DNA of 64,000 nt from Apium graveolens (GCF_009905375.1 NC_133653.1:90383671-90447670), one strand, 5' to 3'; shown: positions 50,349-61,515, counted from the first letter of the stretch. Numbers and translations are program-made. The notes: generated by a model from the sequence alone, not told the origin.

Positions 50349-50411
50349 TTCTTATTTTTAAATCATTGTCGTTTCGTGCTACAGCCGAGGGCTTTGATTT
50401 TGAAATAAGAA
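50349..50411 (+). other. Leader hairpin 1 with conserved 19-nt loop
   Basis: Arms 50349-50365 and 50395-50411 pair over 17 positions with one G-U and one mismatch. GTC/GGC (50368-50370, 50390-50392) closes the loop. The loop 50371-50389 is GTTTCGTGCTACAGCCGAG, with the core TGCTACAGCCG at loop offset 6. Confidence 0.75.
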
Positions 50412-50436
50412 ATACTTGTCTATTACATAGAGATGT

Positions 50437-50508
50437 GTACATTGAATTAGAATCTAAAGGTCGTTACGTGCTACAGCCGTGGGCCGTTGAAGACTGATTC
50501 AATTGTAC
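50437..50508 (+). other. Leader hairpin 2 with conserved 19-nt loop
   Basis: GTACA/TGTAC plus TTGAATTAG pairing with CTGATTCAA form the outer stem, with small bulges; GGTC (50459-50462) pairs with GGCC (50482-50485). The loop 50463-50481 is GTTACGTGCTACAGCCGTG, with the core at the same offset. The stem sequence is unrelated to hairpin 1. Confidence 0.72.
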
Positions 50509-50529
50509 GAAATGTTGGGTTAGACTTGA

Positions 50530-50578
50530 CTTAGAATATTGAGTTTGTCATGCTACAGCCGTGACTCAATTATTCAAG
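50530..50578 (+). other. Leader hairpin 3 with conserved 19-nt loop
   Basis: CTTAGAATATTGAGT (50530-50544) pairs with ACTCAATTATTCAAG (50564-50578) with one bulge on each strand. The loop 50545-50563 is TTGTCATGCTACAGCCGTG, again 19 nt with the core at offset 6. Confidence 0.75.
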
Positions 50579-50632
50579 AGGCTAAAGTTTTATTAGGGAA
50601 TAACATAAGATGTAATTGACAAGAGTTGTCTG

Positions 50633-50691
50633 CCTATTGAACATCACATGACGTTTCATGCTACAGCCGAGGTTGTGTGATGGAATGTAGG
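50633..50691 (+). other. Leader hairpin 4 with conserved 19-nt loop
   Basis: CCTAT pairs with the GTAGG end. ATCACATGAC (50643-50652) pairs with GTTGTGTGAT (50672-50681), including two G-U pairs. The loop 50653-50671 is GTTTCATGCTACAGCCGAG, 19 nt with the core at offset 6. Confidence 0.72.
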
Positions 50692-50870
50692 ATCCTTATT
50701 CCCACTAGCATTATGAATGCTTAATTTTCACTTAGGGGTTGTATAAATTAGATAAACTAGTGGGAGCCACTTATGAATAAAGACCCGATTCATATAATGT
50801 CTTGAAATGAAATTGAATATTTGCTAAGTGTTGTTATGTGTTCATCATTTACAGATTTATTATATTCGTT

Positions 50871-51720
50871 ATGTCTTCTGAACTATCACTCCGGAGTATA
50901 CTAGATGCTCACAAGTTGACTGGTCCTAATTTTGCTGACTGGCTTCGAAACTTGAGAATTGTTTTCAGGGTTGAGAAGCTGGAATATGTGCTTGACTCAC
51001 CTAAGCCTACTGAACCTACTAGCGATGCACATAATGATGAACATGTTGTGTATCGTAAGTGGATAGATGATGCAAATGTTGCTCAATGCATCATGCTAGC
51101 TTCCATGAACATTGAGCTACAGAAGCAACATGAGCATATTGATGCTCACACTATCCTTATGCATCTACAAGAGTTGTATGATGTGGCAGGGAGGACAGCT
51201 CGATATGAGATATCGAAGGAACTATTTGGTCGTAGGATGTCTGAGGGATCATCTGTGAATGACCATGTACTTAAGATGATCAATTTGATTGAACATCTTG
51301 GACAACTTGGTTTTGCCATTGATGGGGAGCTGAGCTAAGACTTGGTCTTACAATCACTTCCGAGTTCGTTCTCGCAGTTTATTGTGAATTTTCACATGAA
51401 TATGCTGGATGTCAGCCTGCCTGAACTCCACAACATGTTGAAGACTGTGGAATCGAATTTTCCCCCTAAGAAGAGTTCTGTTCTTCTAATTAGTGAAGGT
51501 TACAATCCTAAGAAAAGGAAGAAGAACCCTTCCAAGAAGAAGAAAGTAGGTGAGAAAAAGCCGGTTCCACCAAAAGCTGAAGTCCCCAAGAGCAAAGCTG
51601 TTGGATTTCACTATAACAAGGTGGGGCACTGGAAGAGGAACTGCAAGGTTTACCTTGCAGAATTGAAGAAGAAGAAGAAGAAGGGTAGTGAGACTACCGC
51701 TTCTGATTCAGGTATGTTCT
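50871..51720 (+). pseudogene. gag of element J, broken
   Basis: The ATG at 50871 starts MSSELSLRSILDAHKLTG. The gag core FADWLRNLRIVFRVEKLEYVL is typical of Copia gag (UBN2-type). A TAA at 51336-51338 replaces what is a Gln codon in related gag (GELS-stop-DLVLQSLP). After a Lys-rich patch the zinc knuckle reads GFHYNKVGHWKRNC: the His and last Cys are kept, but the first two Cys positions are Gly and Tyr, so metal binding should be lost. Confidence 0.85.
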
Positions 51721-53812
51721 TGATCGAAGTTAATATGTCACTAAGTCAAATTTCTACTTGGGTATTAGATACCGCCTGTGGTTCTCATATATGCAATTCG
51801 TTGCAGGGACTAAAGAGAAGTAGGACTCTTGTAGAAGAGGAGGTGATTCTATGGATGAGAAATGGAGCAAGAGTTGCTGCTGAAGCTGTAGGATCATTTC
51901 ATTTACATATGCCTACGGGCAAGACTATTGTTCTAAATAATTGTTATTTTATTCCCTTGATTGTGAGGAATATTATTTCTATTCCATGTTAGACTTGGCT
52001 GGATTTTTGTTTGTTATTCAGAATAATAAATGTTCAATTCTTAGAGATAACGTTCTTTATGGAAGTGGTATTTTAAACAATGGTCTATATGTATGTGACA
52101 TAGAACATAATTTACTACAAATTGAACATACTAATAAAAGAAAAAGGGATGATGAAAATCTCACTTTCTTGTGGCACTGCGGACTTGGTCATATTAGTGA
52201 AAATAGACTGCGGACATTGCATAAGGAAGGGTTACTTGACCCCTTTGATTTTGAATCATATGCTACATGCGAGTCTTGTCTATTGGGTAAAATGACCAAA
52301 TCTCCATTTAGTGGACATGGAGAGAGGGCTGCAGATTTGCTAGGATTGGTACACACAGATGTATGTGGACCAATGTCTACCCAAGCCATGGGTGGATTTT
52401 CATACTTCATTGCTTTCATAGATGATCGATCTAGATTCAGATATGTGTATTTGATGAAACACAAGTCTGAAGCCTTTGAAAAGTTCAAAGAATATAAGTA
52501 TGAAGTGGAGAAACAAACCAAACATAGTATTATAACTCTTCGATCAGATCGAGGTGGTGAATACTTGAATGGAGAGTTTCTAGCTTATCTCAAAGAAATG
52601 GTATAGTCTCCCAGTGGACTCCTCCATATACTCCACAGTTGAATGGGGTATCTGAAAGGAGAAATCGAACTTTGTTAGACATGGTTCGGTCCATGATGAG
52701 CTATGAGAATCTTCCAGTATTCCTGTGGGGTTATGCATTGGAAACCTCAGCATATTTACTGAATAAGGTGCCTTCCAAATTTGTTCCTCAAACTCCATAT
52801 GAGATATGGAAAGAAAGGAAACCGAGTCTTAAACACGTTAAGATTTGGGAATGTCCAGCTTATGTCAAGAAAGTTGACCCAGATAAGCTGGAATCTCGAT
52901 CTGTAAAATATAATTTTATGGGATATCCTAAAGAGACTTTAGGGTATTACTTTGACACCGATCATCGGGTGTTTGTCTCGAGATATGCTACCTTCTTGGA
53001 AAATAGTTTATCCTTGAAGGAAACAGTGGGAGCAAAATTGAACTTGATCAAGTTCAAGAAGCACAAACTACTACGGATCAAGTGGAAACACCTGTTCAGA
53101 CTAAACAACCTTCTGTGGAACAGCCCATTCGTAGGTCAGGGAGAGTGTCTCGCCAACCTGAGAGGTATTATGGCCTTGTCATTGAGAATGACAATGAGTT
53201 GTCAATCATTGATGATGACGACCCTGTGACCTATAATGAGGCTATGAGTAGTGTTGACTCAGAGAAATGGCATAGTGCCATGAAATCCGAAATGGAATCT
53301 ATGTATACCAACCAAGTATGGACTCTGGTTGAGGCGCCTGATGGTGTTAAGCCTATTGGGTGCAAGTGGGTATACAAAAGAAAGATTGGAGCAGATGGGC
53401 AGGTGGATACCTATAAGGCCAGGCTCGTGGCAAAAGGATTCATACAAAGGCAAGGGATTGACTTTGATGAAACTTTTTTGTCTATAGCCCTGTTAAAATC
53501 AATTCGGATTTTGCTTCCGATTGCTGCTTACTACGACTATGAGATCTGGCCAATGGACGTGAAAACGGCCTTCCTAAATGGGAAACTTGAAGAGGAAGTG
53601 TATATGACATAGCCAGAGGGTTTTCTTTCCAAGGGAAATGAACACCTAGTGTGTAAGCTGCTGCGAACCATATATGGTTTAAAGCAAGCTTCTCGTAGAT
53701 GGAACATCCGGTTTGATGAGACAATCAAAGAGTTTGGTTTTATCAAAAACATAGATGAACCATGTGTCCACAAAAAGGTTAGTGGGAGCGCGGTAATATT
53801 TCTTGTATTGTA
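51721..53812 (+). pseudogene. pol of element J: protease, integrase and N-terminal RT, broken
   Basis: The protease motif reads WVLDTACGSHIC; the usual catalytic DTG or DSG triad is DTA. A 1-base shift occurs near 51985. Integrase follows with HCGLGH ... CESCLLGK, HTDVCGP, SDRGGEY and, after a 1-base loss near 52590, SERRNRTLLD (DDE Asp, Asp, Glu all readable). Another shift lies near 53030. RT spans about 53,220-53,812 with WKWVYKRK-like GCKWVYKRK, MDVKTAFLNG, a TAG at 53612 in place of a Gln codon, and IYGLKQASRRW. The frame stops at AVIFLVLY, just before the expected YVDD. Confidence 0.88.
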
Positions 53813-53947
53813 TTGAAAGAGGAGACATCAAGAGAGTTGACACACATAACAACGTAGCAGACCCACTCACAAAGCCACTTTCTCAAAGTCACTTTGATCG
53901 TCATAAAGACTAGATGGGTATTAGATACCAGAGTGATTGGCTTTAGT
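53812..53947 (+). pseudogene. pol C-terminal tail of element J after an internal deletion
   Basis: Directly after AVIFLVLY the sequence reads IERGDIKRVDTHNNVADPLTK, which belongs to the very end of Copia RNase H. The YVDD box, the rest of RT and nearly all of RNase H are missing, in the order of several hundred codons. The tail ends with KPLSQSHFDRHKD, a TAG, then MGIRYQSDWL and a stop at 53945-53947. Confidence 0.85.
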
Positions 53948-53948
53948 A

Positions 53949-53960
53949 CAAGTGGGAAAT
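53949..53960 (+). other. Polypurine tract of element J
   Basis: AAGTGGGAAAT lies immediately before the 3' LTR start TGAAAGAG; short but correctly placed. Confidence 0.65.
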
Positions 53961-55689
53961 TGAAAGAGATGTGTTCTAAGTCCAATCATGTATGATGATT
54001 TAGGAATAACTTTTAAGTAATCTGTTTTGATTTCATTGATATTAATAAAAGACTTGTTTTGGTTTTATTGCGGGCTTTATCTATTTAAGTGTTTAAATAA
54101 GATTTACCATAGTTTCGAGTAAAGCTTTTTATGGATTATGGTGAGATCATAATAATGAGACCTAGAAGATGATAACTCTAAACTTAAATATTTCCTGGTC
54201 GTAGGATTATTAACTGGTAATTAGTAATCCGCAAAGATCGGTACATACTATGATTGCTTCATTATGAAGAATGTCTGTTCTCATAGACATTTGTGTGGTG
54301 ACACTATAGCTAGTATGTAGGTGCTTATTATAGAATAAGTTCACTGAACATGACTCACACAGCTGAACAACTGATGGAGTTCACTCACGTGTCAGCAGTT
54401 GTTCACATAGTGATAGTTGTACAAGTATCCTTAGACTTGAGGTCATCATAGTCATCTTGTGTACACTGAACTATGCTTTGGTTTAGTTCTTAGTCTCCAG
54501 GGACAATTATAAGGGCTCTACTGGGTTTAGGAATTTGTACACGAAGATAGTGTATGATCAATAAAGGATCTACTTCTTCCAGTGAAGGAAGATAATGTTC
54601 AATGCTAATCCACTTATGCTAGTTCAGGAATCTCTGGCCAAAGTGAATGAAATTAGAAAGGAGTTTCTAATTTACATTAAATAGAACTAAGCATAGTGAA
54701 TGGGAAAGCAAATGATTAAATAAGACAGGCTTGACACAAGTTCCATGCCTTGTATTTAATCGTGACATTGCAGGGTAGAAGGAATTGATTGTACGGTAAC
54801 TACTCACTGAATAGGTTCTTGGTATTCTAAGCAGTGAATTCGTATTATCCAGATAGTCGCGATATGCTGAGAAGTATCCCTCACGATGTAGAATAAATAT
54901 GATTAATTTATTAATTAATCATATTTAATGAATTAGAGAATTTATATAAATAATGATAAAATAGTTTTATTATTATTTATTTCTACTACCGGCTTAATAT
55001 TGAACCTACAGGGTCACACCATAAAAGAGAATCATTTAATGGTGGAGGAATTAATTAATAATGGCTGGTAATTTTTTATTTATGAAATAAATAATTAATT
55101 AGCAGATTTAATAATTGATTAAATGAGATTTAATTAATTTTTAATATTATTACTTAAGAATTTAATTTTGGAAATTAAATCAAGTGAGAGAATTATTTTT
55201 CTAAAGTGTTTAGAAAAGGGATTAATGATTAAAAGATGTTTTAATTATTAGTTAATTGGTTAATAAGAATAATCAATTAAAGGGTTAATAATAATAATAT
55301 TTTATGGAAAATTTTCAGCTGAAAATTTTGCCTATAAATATACTATTATAAAGCCTATTTGCCTCAACCCAAATAATTAACCCTAATTCTAAAGTAGAAC
55401 AAGAGGGAAGCAACTAATTCTCTCAGCCTCTTCCTCCTCCATTACATTGATCTCTTGGTGGATACCAGTGGAGTGCTTCACAGTTGAGCAGCAGCTGCTA
55501 GGGATCTCCGCTCATCATTCTTGGATCGCTATTAAAGACCTCCATCTTTCCATTAACGTAAAGCTTCTTAAGGTAAACATACTGAACTACGAATTAAATA
55601 TTATTTTTCGCATGGATCCTGCGGAGGGTTTCGGTTTTTTTAAGATTTAAATTTACGTGTTTGTTGCGTTTATGTGCTAAAAACCCTTC
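53961..55689 (+). repeat. 3' LTR of element J (1729 bp)
   Basis: It is co-linear with 47230-48959, with scattered substitutions and one net base of length difference. It ends ACCCTTCA before the ACATC duplication. Confidence 0.93.
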
Positions 55690-56902
55690 AACATCAACAA
55701 ATATAATCTTCAAGATTCACTCATCTACTCATTCTTTACATCATCTAGTGTAACATCCAAGAACCACATCTCATAATCTTTAAAACTTAACAAGATTTAA
55801 ACATATAAACCTTAAGCATTCACAATCTCTTAAATCTTGAAACCATATAACAATAATCCTTAAAATCCAACCATAAAATCTTTATGGGTGAAGAGTTATA
55901 CCTTCTTGGATCCTTAGAACACCTAGGAGGAGTGTATTAACCTTGTAGAAGATTGATCTATCCCTAACAAGCCTTAGACTAACAAGAGAAATCAAGAAAA
56001 CGAGTTAGTAAAATTCGGAGTTACTATTCAACATCTCCTTCAAACATTTTTATAAAATTGAAAACATATTATTTGAGTCTGAAATTTGGTATGAAGCTTA
56101 CCTATGATATGGAGCAGCTACGGTTAAAATTTCATGATATTTGAGTGGGTAGATCTTAGGATATGAATTTTTATTTCTTGGGGGTTCTTGGAAATTCGGA
56201 AATGGAGAAGGATGGAGAGAATGGCTTTCTTTTACTTGGCTCTTGAAAGTGTGTTAGGTTATAAGTATACATATGTGGATATATGTATAAGAGCTGCGCT
56301 TGGACAAAGAAATAGTAGAAGTATGGCTTGTGATTGTGTGTTGAATGGGAGAAATATGGAGGTATGGTGCATGTACTCCTTGTCTCCCCCTTTACTATTC
56401 ACAACATCATTCTAGTTTGATTGACTAACTACTAGTTACACTTCTAACTACTAGTTGGGTGTAGGATTATGCATGGCCAACTTGCATGGCTTCCAATTAC
56501 TTCCTCATTTAATTATCGTTCATGCACTTGTCGTTTTATTCCGATAGTTTTCCCGTAGAACATTTCGTTTCACAAGGATTTCATTTATCGTCTATAATCC
56601 TTTAATCACTTCAATTCCTTTCTCTTGAACTTAATAACATCTTGATGAGAAGTTTATTTAACGTAGTATTCCCGGTTCTACACCATTCTTTACGGATTCT
56701 AAAACACGTAGTATGGGTGGGAATCTTCGAATTTCGACGGCTTTTGCATTCACTTATTTCGCTCGTTAAACCAGAATACGTTCTCGGATTCTCAAGACTC
56801 CACTATTCATTTATGGTGAACTCAAAATTTTTGCATAATCACATCCAATTATTATTCACTGAAGTTTTAAAATATTATAAAATTTAGGGTTCTTACACAT
56901 TC

Positions 56903-56946
56903 GGTTCTGGGTTTAGATGTTATAAATGATATCAGAGCTCTGCCCG
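56903..56946 (+). other. LTR end plus primer-binding-site-like sequence, plus orientation
   Basis: GGTTCTGGGTTTAGATGTTATA followed by AATGATATCAGAGC looks like the end of a gypsy LTR (GGGTTTGGGTGTTACA-like) joined to a decayed initiator-Met primer-binding site. Solo LTR I inserted just upstream, so the rest of such an LTR would be at 43712-44190. No matching LTR start was found. Confidence 0.4.
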
Positions 56947-57489
56947 GACGGAAGTGTCCGGGTTCCGTATATGTGTTTATGAAATTGACATAGACGTTAA
57001 TCATATAAGAGTGATGTTTTAGGAGTTCGATTTTCAGTTACCCGAGATTTTTTAGAACAGATACCTACGTTGTAAGACATATAAAACTAGTCATTTAAAC
57101 AAATAAGCGAAGGTTTCCATTATCTTTTTCAAGTGTTGAAGCATTATTATTTTCAAAAAAAAAATTGAATTAATTTAAAAGGATAAAAGTGAATTTGTTC
57201 ATGTTGTTCTCAAAGAAATCATCCAATAACAAGAAAGAAGCTAGGCCAATCAAAATAAGTAGCCCAAATACAAACACAAACCAATATATCCCCCATTGCT
57301 ATCCTCTTCGGCCCTTTATAACTCATCTTCATACCATCGGTCACTGGGTCTCTACAATTCCAATTATTTCCTTTGGCAAAAAAAGTCATGCATAGGCAGC
57401 ATGACAATTACACTGTTCAAAGTATTCGACTCTTAATCCAATTGTAATCCAATTGTATGATCATAATTCGAGTTACATATATTATATGT
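56947..57489. other. Unassigned sequence, possible retrotransposon leader
   Basis: It follows the primer-binding-like site. The first 25 bases form a GC-rich hairpin (CCCGGACGG ... TGTCCGGG). The open stretch at 57189-57395 is not recognisable as a protein. Confidence 0.3.
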
Positions 57490-58048
57490 CAAATTTATTT
57501 TAAAAAATGGATTGTTGAAGGGGCATGCCCTTTTGGGTAAAGGTGATCATATGATGAATAATTTTTAAATTTTAAATTTTCAATTATTACAAAATATATG
57601 CTAAAATTTCCCAAAAATAATGAATAATTCAAAAATACAAAGATATTAAATATTTGAAAGTCCCATGATTTTATAAAAACGAAAATATGATTTTTATGGG
57701 GTTTTGAGCACCCGTAGGGCCCCTGAAAAATCATTTTTCACGAAACGAGATATTTTCTAAATTAATTGGATGTTCGGAAAATCAATATGGTATACACCAT
57801 ATTAGGCAAAATAAAGCTAATTTCTCTATATGAAATATCAACTATCTAAACGAATTGTGAACAATATAACTTTTAATATAAAAGAATTTAACACGTAATA
57901 AAATACCCGAAAAATACCTCGAACCACACAAAACACATACAACATATAATAGCTAATATTTTTTGATCAACACTTATTTATGATATAATAAAACACATAA
58001 TACTCACTTAATATCTTACAAAATAGTCATATTTTCTCAGCCGTTACA
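57490..58048 (-). repeat. Gypsy LTR end fragment, minus orientation
   Basis: The AT-rich tail ending TTTTCTCAGCCGTTACA at 58048 resembles the right ends of the LTRs of C (CTCAAACGTTATA) and D (CCGGATGTTACA). Its left end is not identified, so it appears to be a truncated LTR. Confidence 0.4.
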
Positions 58049-58845
58049 CATCCAGTTGTCACCCTAGCCGCATTCGGGCTTTATGTGTGGCCCATACATC
58101 TAGGTCTTTCACATACTTCACATGTTTACATATGGTACACCAGTAGTCGCAGTAGTTGCTCCAGTACACAAAGTACTAGAGTCTAACCCTCCTTGTCCTT
58201 TTAAGAATCCTATTATATCCCAAGAACTCAAACTCCTCGAGTTCCAAAAGCATTTTGCTTGTTGATAGGCACAACTCATTATATATATATGTACTTCCAA
58301 CAAATTTCAAAGAAAGTATTAGGATAATGTGAGTTGACTGTTGTCACCAAAAAAATAAATGAAGGGGGATTTCTTTTGACACTATAATCAAAATATTTAA
58401 AGTACGTCGAGACAAAAAATTTTGACGGTCCGAAAGTATTAAAATGATTTTCTGAAAATCAAAAAAAATTTTAATATAGGTTTTATGATTTTTAAATCAT
58501 ATTAAATTATTTAATAAATATTTATTAATTAAATAATGATTATTAAATAATTAAACCTCGAATGATTCTATTTTAAAAGAATATTTGAAATAATAATTTT
58601 CAACTAATTTATGTTTAAGTAATTAAATTTATCTTTAATAAATATTAAATAATTGTTTTTAAAATAAAATAACGTCGAAAAATACTTCTCCCTTTTAAAT
58701 GAATATCTGAAATAATATTCTTTGTTTGAGTAATTAAATATAGTTGAGGGAATACGATATTTGGAAATTTGTTTAAATAAATTCGAGGTATTTAATACCT
58801 CACCAGAGGACATCGAGTCCCTTGGAATAAATAATTACGGATAAG
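58049..58845. other. LTR-derived debris left of the Athila LTR
   Basis: The words TCACCCTAGCCGCATTCGG at about 58,058 recall TCACCCTGGCCGCATTAGG at about 62,999 in LTR M, so part of this interval is gypsy LTR debris. 58,440-58,800 is very AT-rich with no frame. Confidence 0.35.
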
Positions 58846-60301
58846 TGTTAGGACGAAAACACACACTAATATTCACGCAAGTATATGCAATCGCAAATAA
58901 TATAGAATTATTTCTAGTTCATTCCCACAAAGACTGGTTTAGGTTAATTTTAGTCAATGTACTTATGCAACAATGTTATGGTTATTATTCAATGCTAAGA
59001 TGATCACAATGTGAGATTATTTTATAACTATGATTAACTACAAATTATACTAAAGAACATTAACCAAGAGATTAAAGGGATTGATTAGCATATGACATAA
59101 ACATGGGATTCTAACTTCATTACTAATTCATTCAATAGCCTTTTTATTCTTAACCTTAGCATGCAATGGTGATGATACTAATCAGATAACACGAAACTAG
59201 TAAACGCCAACTTTCGTTGTACGAATACCCTACTACCAGACATCCACAAAAGAGATAGAAGCTGAATAGACACCAATTATATTGAGACCCTATATGTCTA
59301 TAGAATTTGACAACATAACGGTTTAATGTGCAAGTTATCTATCATGATTACATAGGGAAAGTAAGATGGTTAAAATTATCTACAAATCATGCATATCAAA
59401 TACATGAACCTATGCTAGCATGGCAAGTTCTAAACCCCTATATTCACTTTCGCTTCAATAGAGATTAACACGCTATCTTATAAGTTTGCGACGCTCATAA
59501 GACGAATAAGCACGACCAATACTAGGATATCATACAATCATCACACACTAAGGTATCGAAATAATTAACTAAAGAAATCTATAAGTAAATCCGTTGGAAC
59601 CCCACGATAACAATAAGCCCATAACCGAACTCATCATCACCGTGGGTTCCGATGAAAACATGGTATAATAAACGTAATCTTTATACTGAATAAATAATAA
59701 ACCACGTACGTAACCAGAGTATAGGTTCAACAAACAAGAAACAAGCATCCAAGATTACAACTTAGAACAAAGAATCACAAGAATAAATTAGATCCTCTTC
59801 GCCTTCGTTGAATTATGCTCTACGGTCTTCTTATGTCTTCTCCTTAAGCTCTGGTACGTCTCGTTATGAAAAACGATCTTAAGTTATCGTTATATAGCAG
59901 CCCTGATCAGCAGAGAAGTTCATAAATCAATCTTCTATTCAAAACAGGATTCTTGAAACCCCACCTAGCGCGGCCGCGCGCTTCATCAGCGTGGGCGTGC
60001 TGATATTCTGTTCACCCGGCACGGCTGCGCGCTACTACAGCGTGGGCGCACTGACCTTCTGGAAAAAATCCTGATTTCTGTTTTTCTGGCTAGTTTGAGA
60101 TGGCGATCCACGAGCAAACTTCCTAGACACATTCCTAGCACCAATTTAGCACCAAAACAATGCTAAATCTCCTGATTCTTTCAACTTGCCTGAAATACAA
60201 AAACACTACAAAAACACACCAAAAACACAAGTAACTCGAGAAAAAAACACCAATTCAAGACTTTATAGAGAATTCTAAATGGACATAAATGCCACTTAAC
60301 A
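58846..60301 (-). repeat. 3' LTR of element L (1456 bp)
   Basis: Plus-strand ends are TGTTAGGACGAAAAC and GCCACTTAACA. A TATA box (minus TATATAA) lies at 59890-59896. A GC-rich two-copy repeat at 59967-60055 stands out against the AT-rich background. Confidence 0.85.
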
Positions 60302-60316
60302 CACCCCCAAACTTGG
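60302..60316 (-). other. Polypurine tract of element L
   Basis: On the minus strand CCAAGTTTGGGGGTG directly precedes the LTR start TGTTAAGTGG. Confidence 0.88.
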
Positions 60317-61515
60317 ACCAATGCTTGTCCTCAAGCATAAACAGACTCAAATAATAAGAAATGAAAATGCATGAATGCAACTAATATGAATGCAACAATC
60401 CCCTCAGATTATCTAAAGCAACCGATGAACAACATCTCAACAAATGCAGTTATTCGCACAATGATCAATCAAATCTCATAAATCAACTCACAAACTAGAA
60501 ACGTGGATGTGTGCAAATGCTTACAGATATACTATCGCAACTAGATCAATAATCATGGCTCACTACTCATCAAGGAAATCAATAGGTTATAAATAGAATA
60601 AAAGCTAAACTCAAAATGACTGACAACACTTCAATTCTTATATCGAAGTTATACATGGATTCATGCTTTTATTCATAAAACATAACAACACAAATATGCA
60701 TATTTGACCGTGCAATGAGTGAGGTCCACAAATGACTTATACAATAATACCCATGTAGCAAGCGTTAGGTTAGTGAATCCCAGACTATAAAGCCTTAGGT
60801 CACTAAGCACAAAGTCCCCTAAGAACTTAATAACTCGAGTATCAAAGAGCCCACTCGTGATCCATTATGCATAAACACAATTTTTTTCCTTTTTTCTATT
60901 TTTTCTCTTTTTTATTTTTCACATGATTTCTGAACGAGTGCATTTCGCTCCATCTCGTTCAACCCTAGACTACTCATATAAAATGAGCCGGCTACTAGCC
61001 ATTTGACACCTAGCCATAACAACTAGCAATGAAATCCAAAAAAAAAAATTCTCTAATTTTTAAATATCCATGTTATTTTATCATTAAGAGAATATCCTAA
61101 ATTCTAAATATAAATAAGTGATTAAACCTCGACCGACAAATAAGACATGATCATAATCTAGCACTCAAGCAACCAATAAGACTTAGTGAAATTTATTACT
61201 TCTAGCATGCAAATCAACTCGATAAGACTTAACATCACTAAACACGACATCACTACACTAGCATTAATATCACAAATTAATTGGAAAAGCAAACTTAAGG
61301 GATCATGATATAATGCACATGCAACTATATGCAACATACTATCATGTAAAATAAAAAAAACTACTACATGGCAAATATGCAACTATATGAACTAAACTAT
61401 CATGACTATGCAAATTATATGAGACTCACACATGACATCTATTCCTTAACTACCACCCCCAAGCTTAAAATATTCATTATCCTCAGTGAAGGTAATAGTA
61501 AGGAATCAGGCATAC
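60317..61515 (-). other. 3' non-coding region of element L
   Basis: About 1.2 kb without a frame between the end of the coding part and the polypurine tract. A second G-rich tract (minus AAGCTTGGGGGTGGT at about 61,453-61,467) lies shortly after the coding end, and a T-rich run is at 60,880-60,920. Athila elements commonly have such a non-coding 3' stretch with an inner tract. Confidence 0.6.

Larger units (their letters stand above)
48973..50870 (+). other. Untranslated leader of element J
   Basis: About 1.9 kb between the primer-binding site and the gag ATG, with no supported frame. Its 3' third holds the four-hairpin array (50349-50691) and a possible splice acceptor, CATTTACAG, ending at 50854. 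Leaders this long are unusual for Copia gag initiation by simple scanning. Confidence 0.7.
47230..55689 (+). mobile_element. Element J: complete but defective Copia retrotransposon (8460 bp)
   Basis: It is bounded by ACATC at 47225-47229 and 55690-55694. Two LTRs of 1730 and 1729 bp, a primer-binding site, a structured leader of 1.9 kb, gag-pol remnants and a short polypurine tract are all present in order. Long LTRs and the gag type suggest the Angela/Tork side of Copia, an inference. The LTRs differ by only a few percent by eye, so the insertion is fairly young, but gag-pol has several stops and shifts and has lost the RT active site and RNase H. Confidence 0.92.
44191..56897 (-). mobile_element. 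Element I: gypsy solo LTR (4.2 kb) split by Copia element J
   Basis: The plus-strand ends are TGTAACACCCCCAAATC and AGGGTTCTTACA, with a perfect 5-bp duplication CATTC at 44186-44190 and 56898-56902. In element orientation it starts TGTAAGAACCC and ends GGGTGTTACA, a common Ty3/gypsy LTR form. Removing element J and one copy of its duplication leaves about 4242 bp. There is no internal domain, so it is a solo LTR. It shares the terminal CCCAAATCCGGGGT block with C, D and M. Confidence 0.88.

Noticed and set aside
57189..57395. 68-codon frame near the orphan primer-binding site
   Set aside because: It has a low-complexity start, no motif and no supporting context.
58034..58053. GTTACA followed by CATCC as a possible right end of solo LTR I, with CATTC/CATCC as target duplication
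   Set aside because: A perfect CATTC duplication is found at 56898-56902 next to a proper LTR end (TTCTTACA), so the earlier boundary is better.
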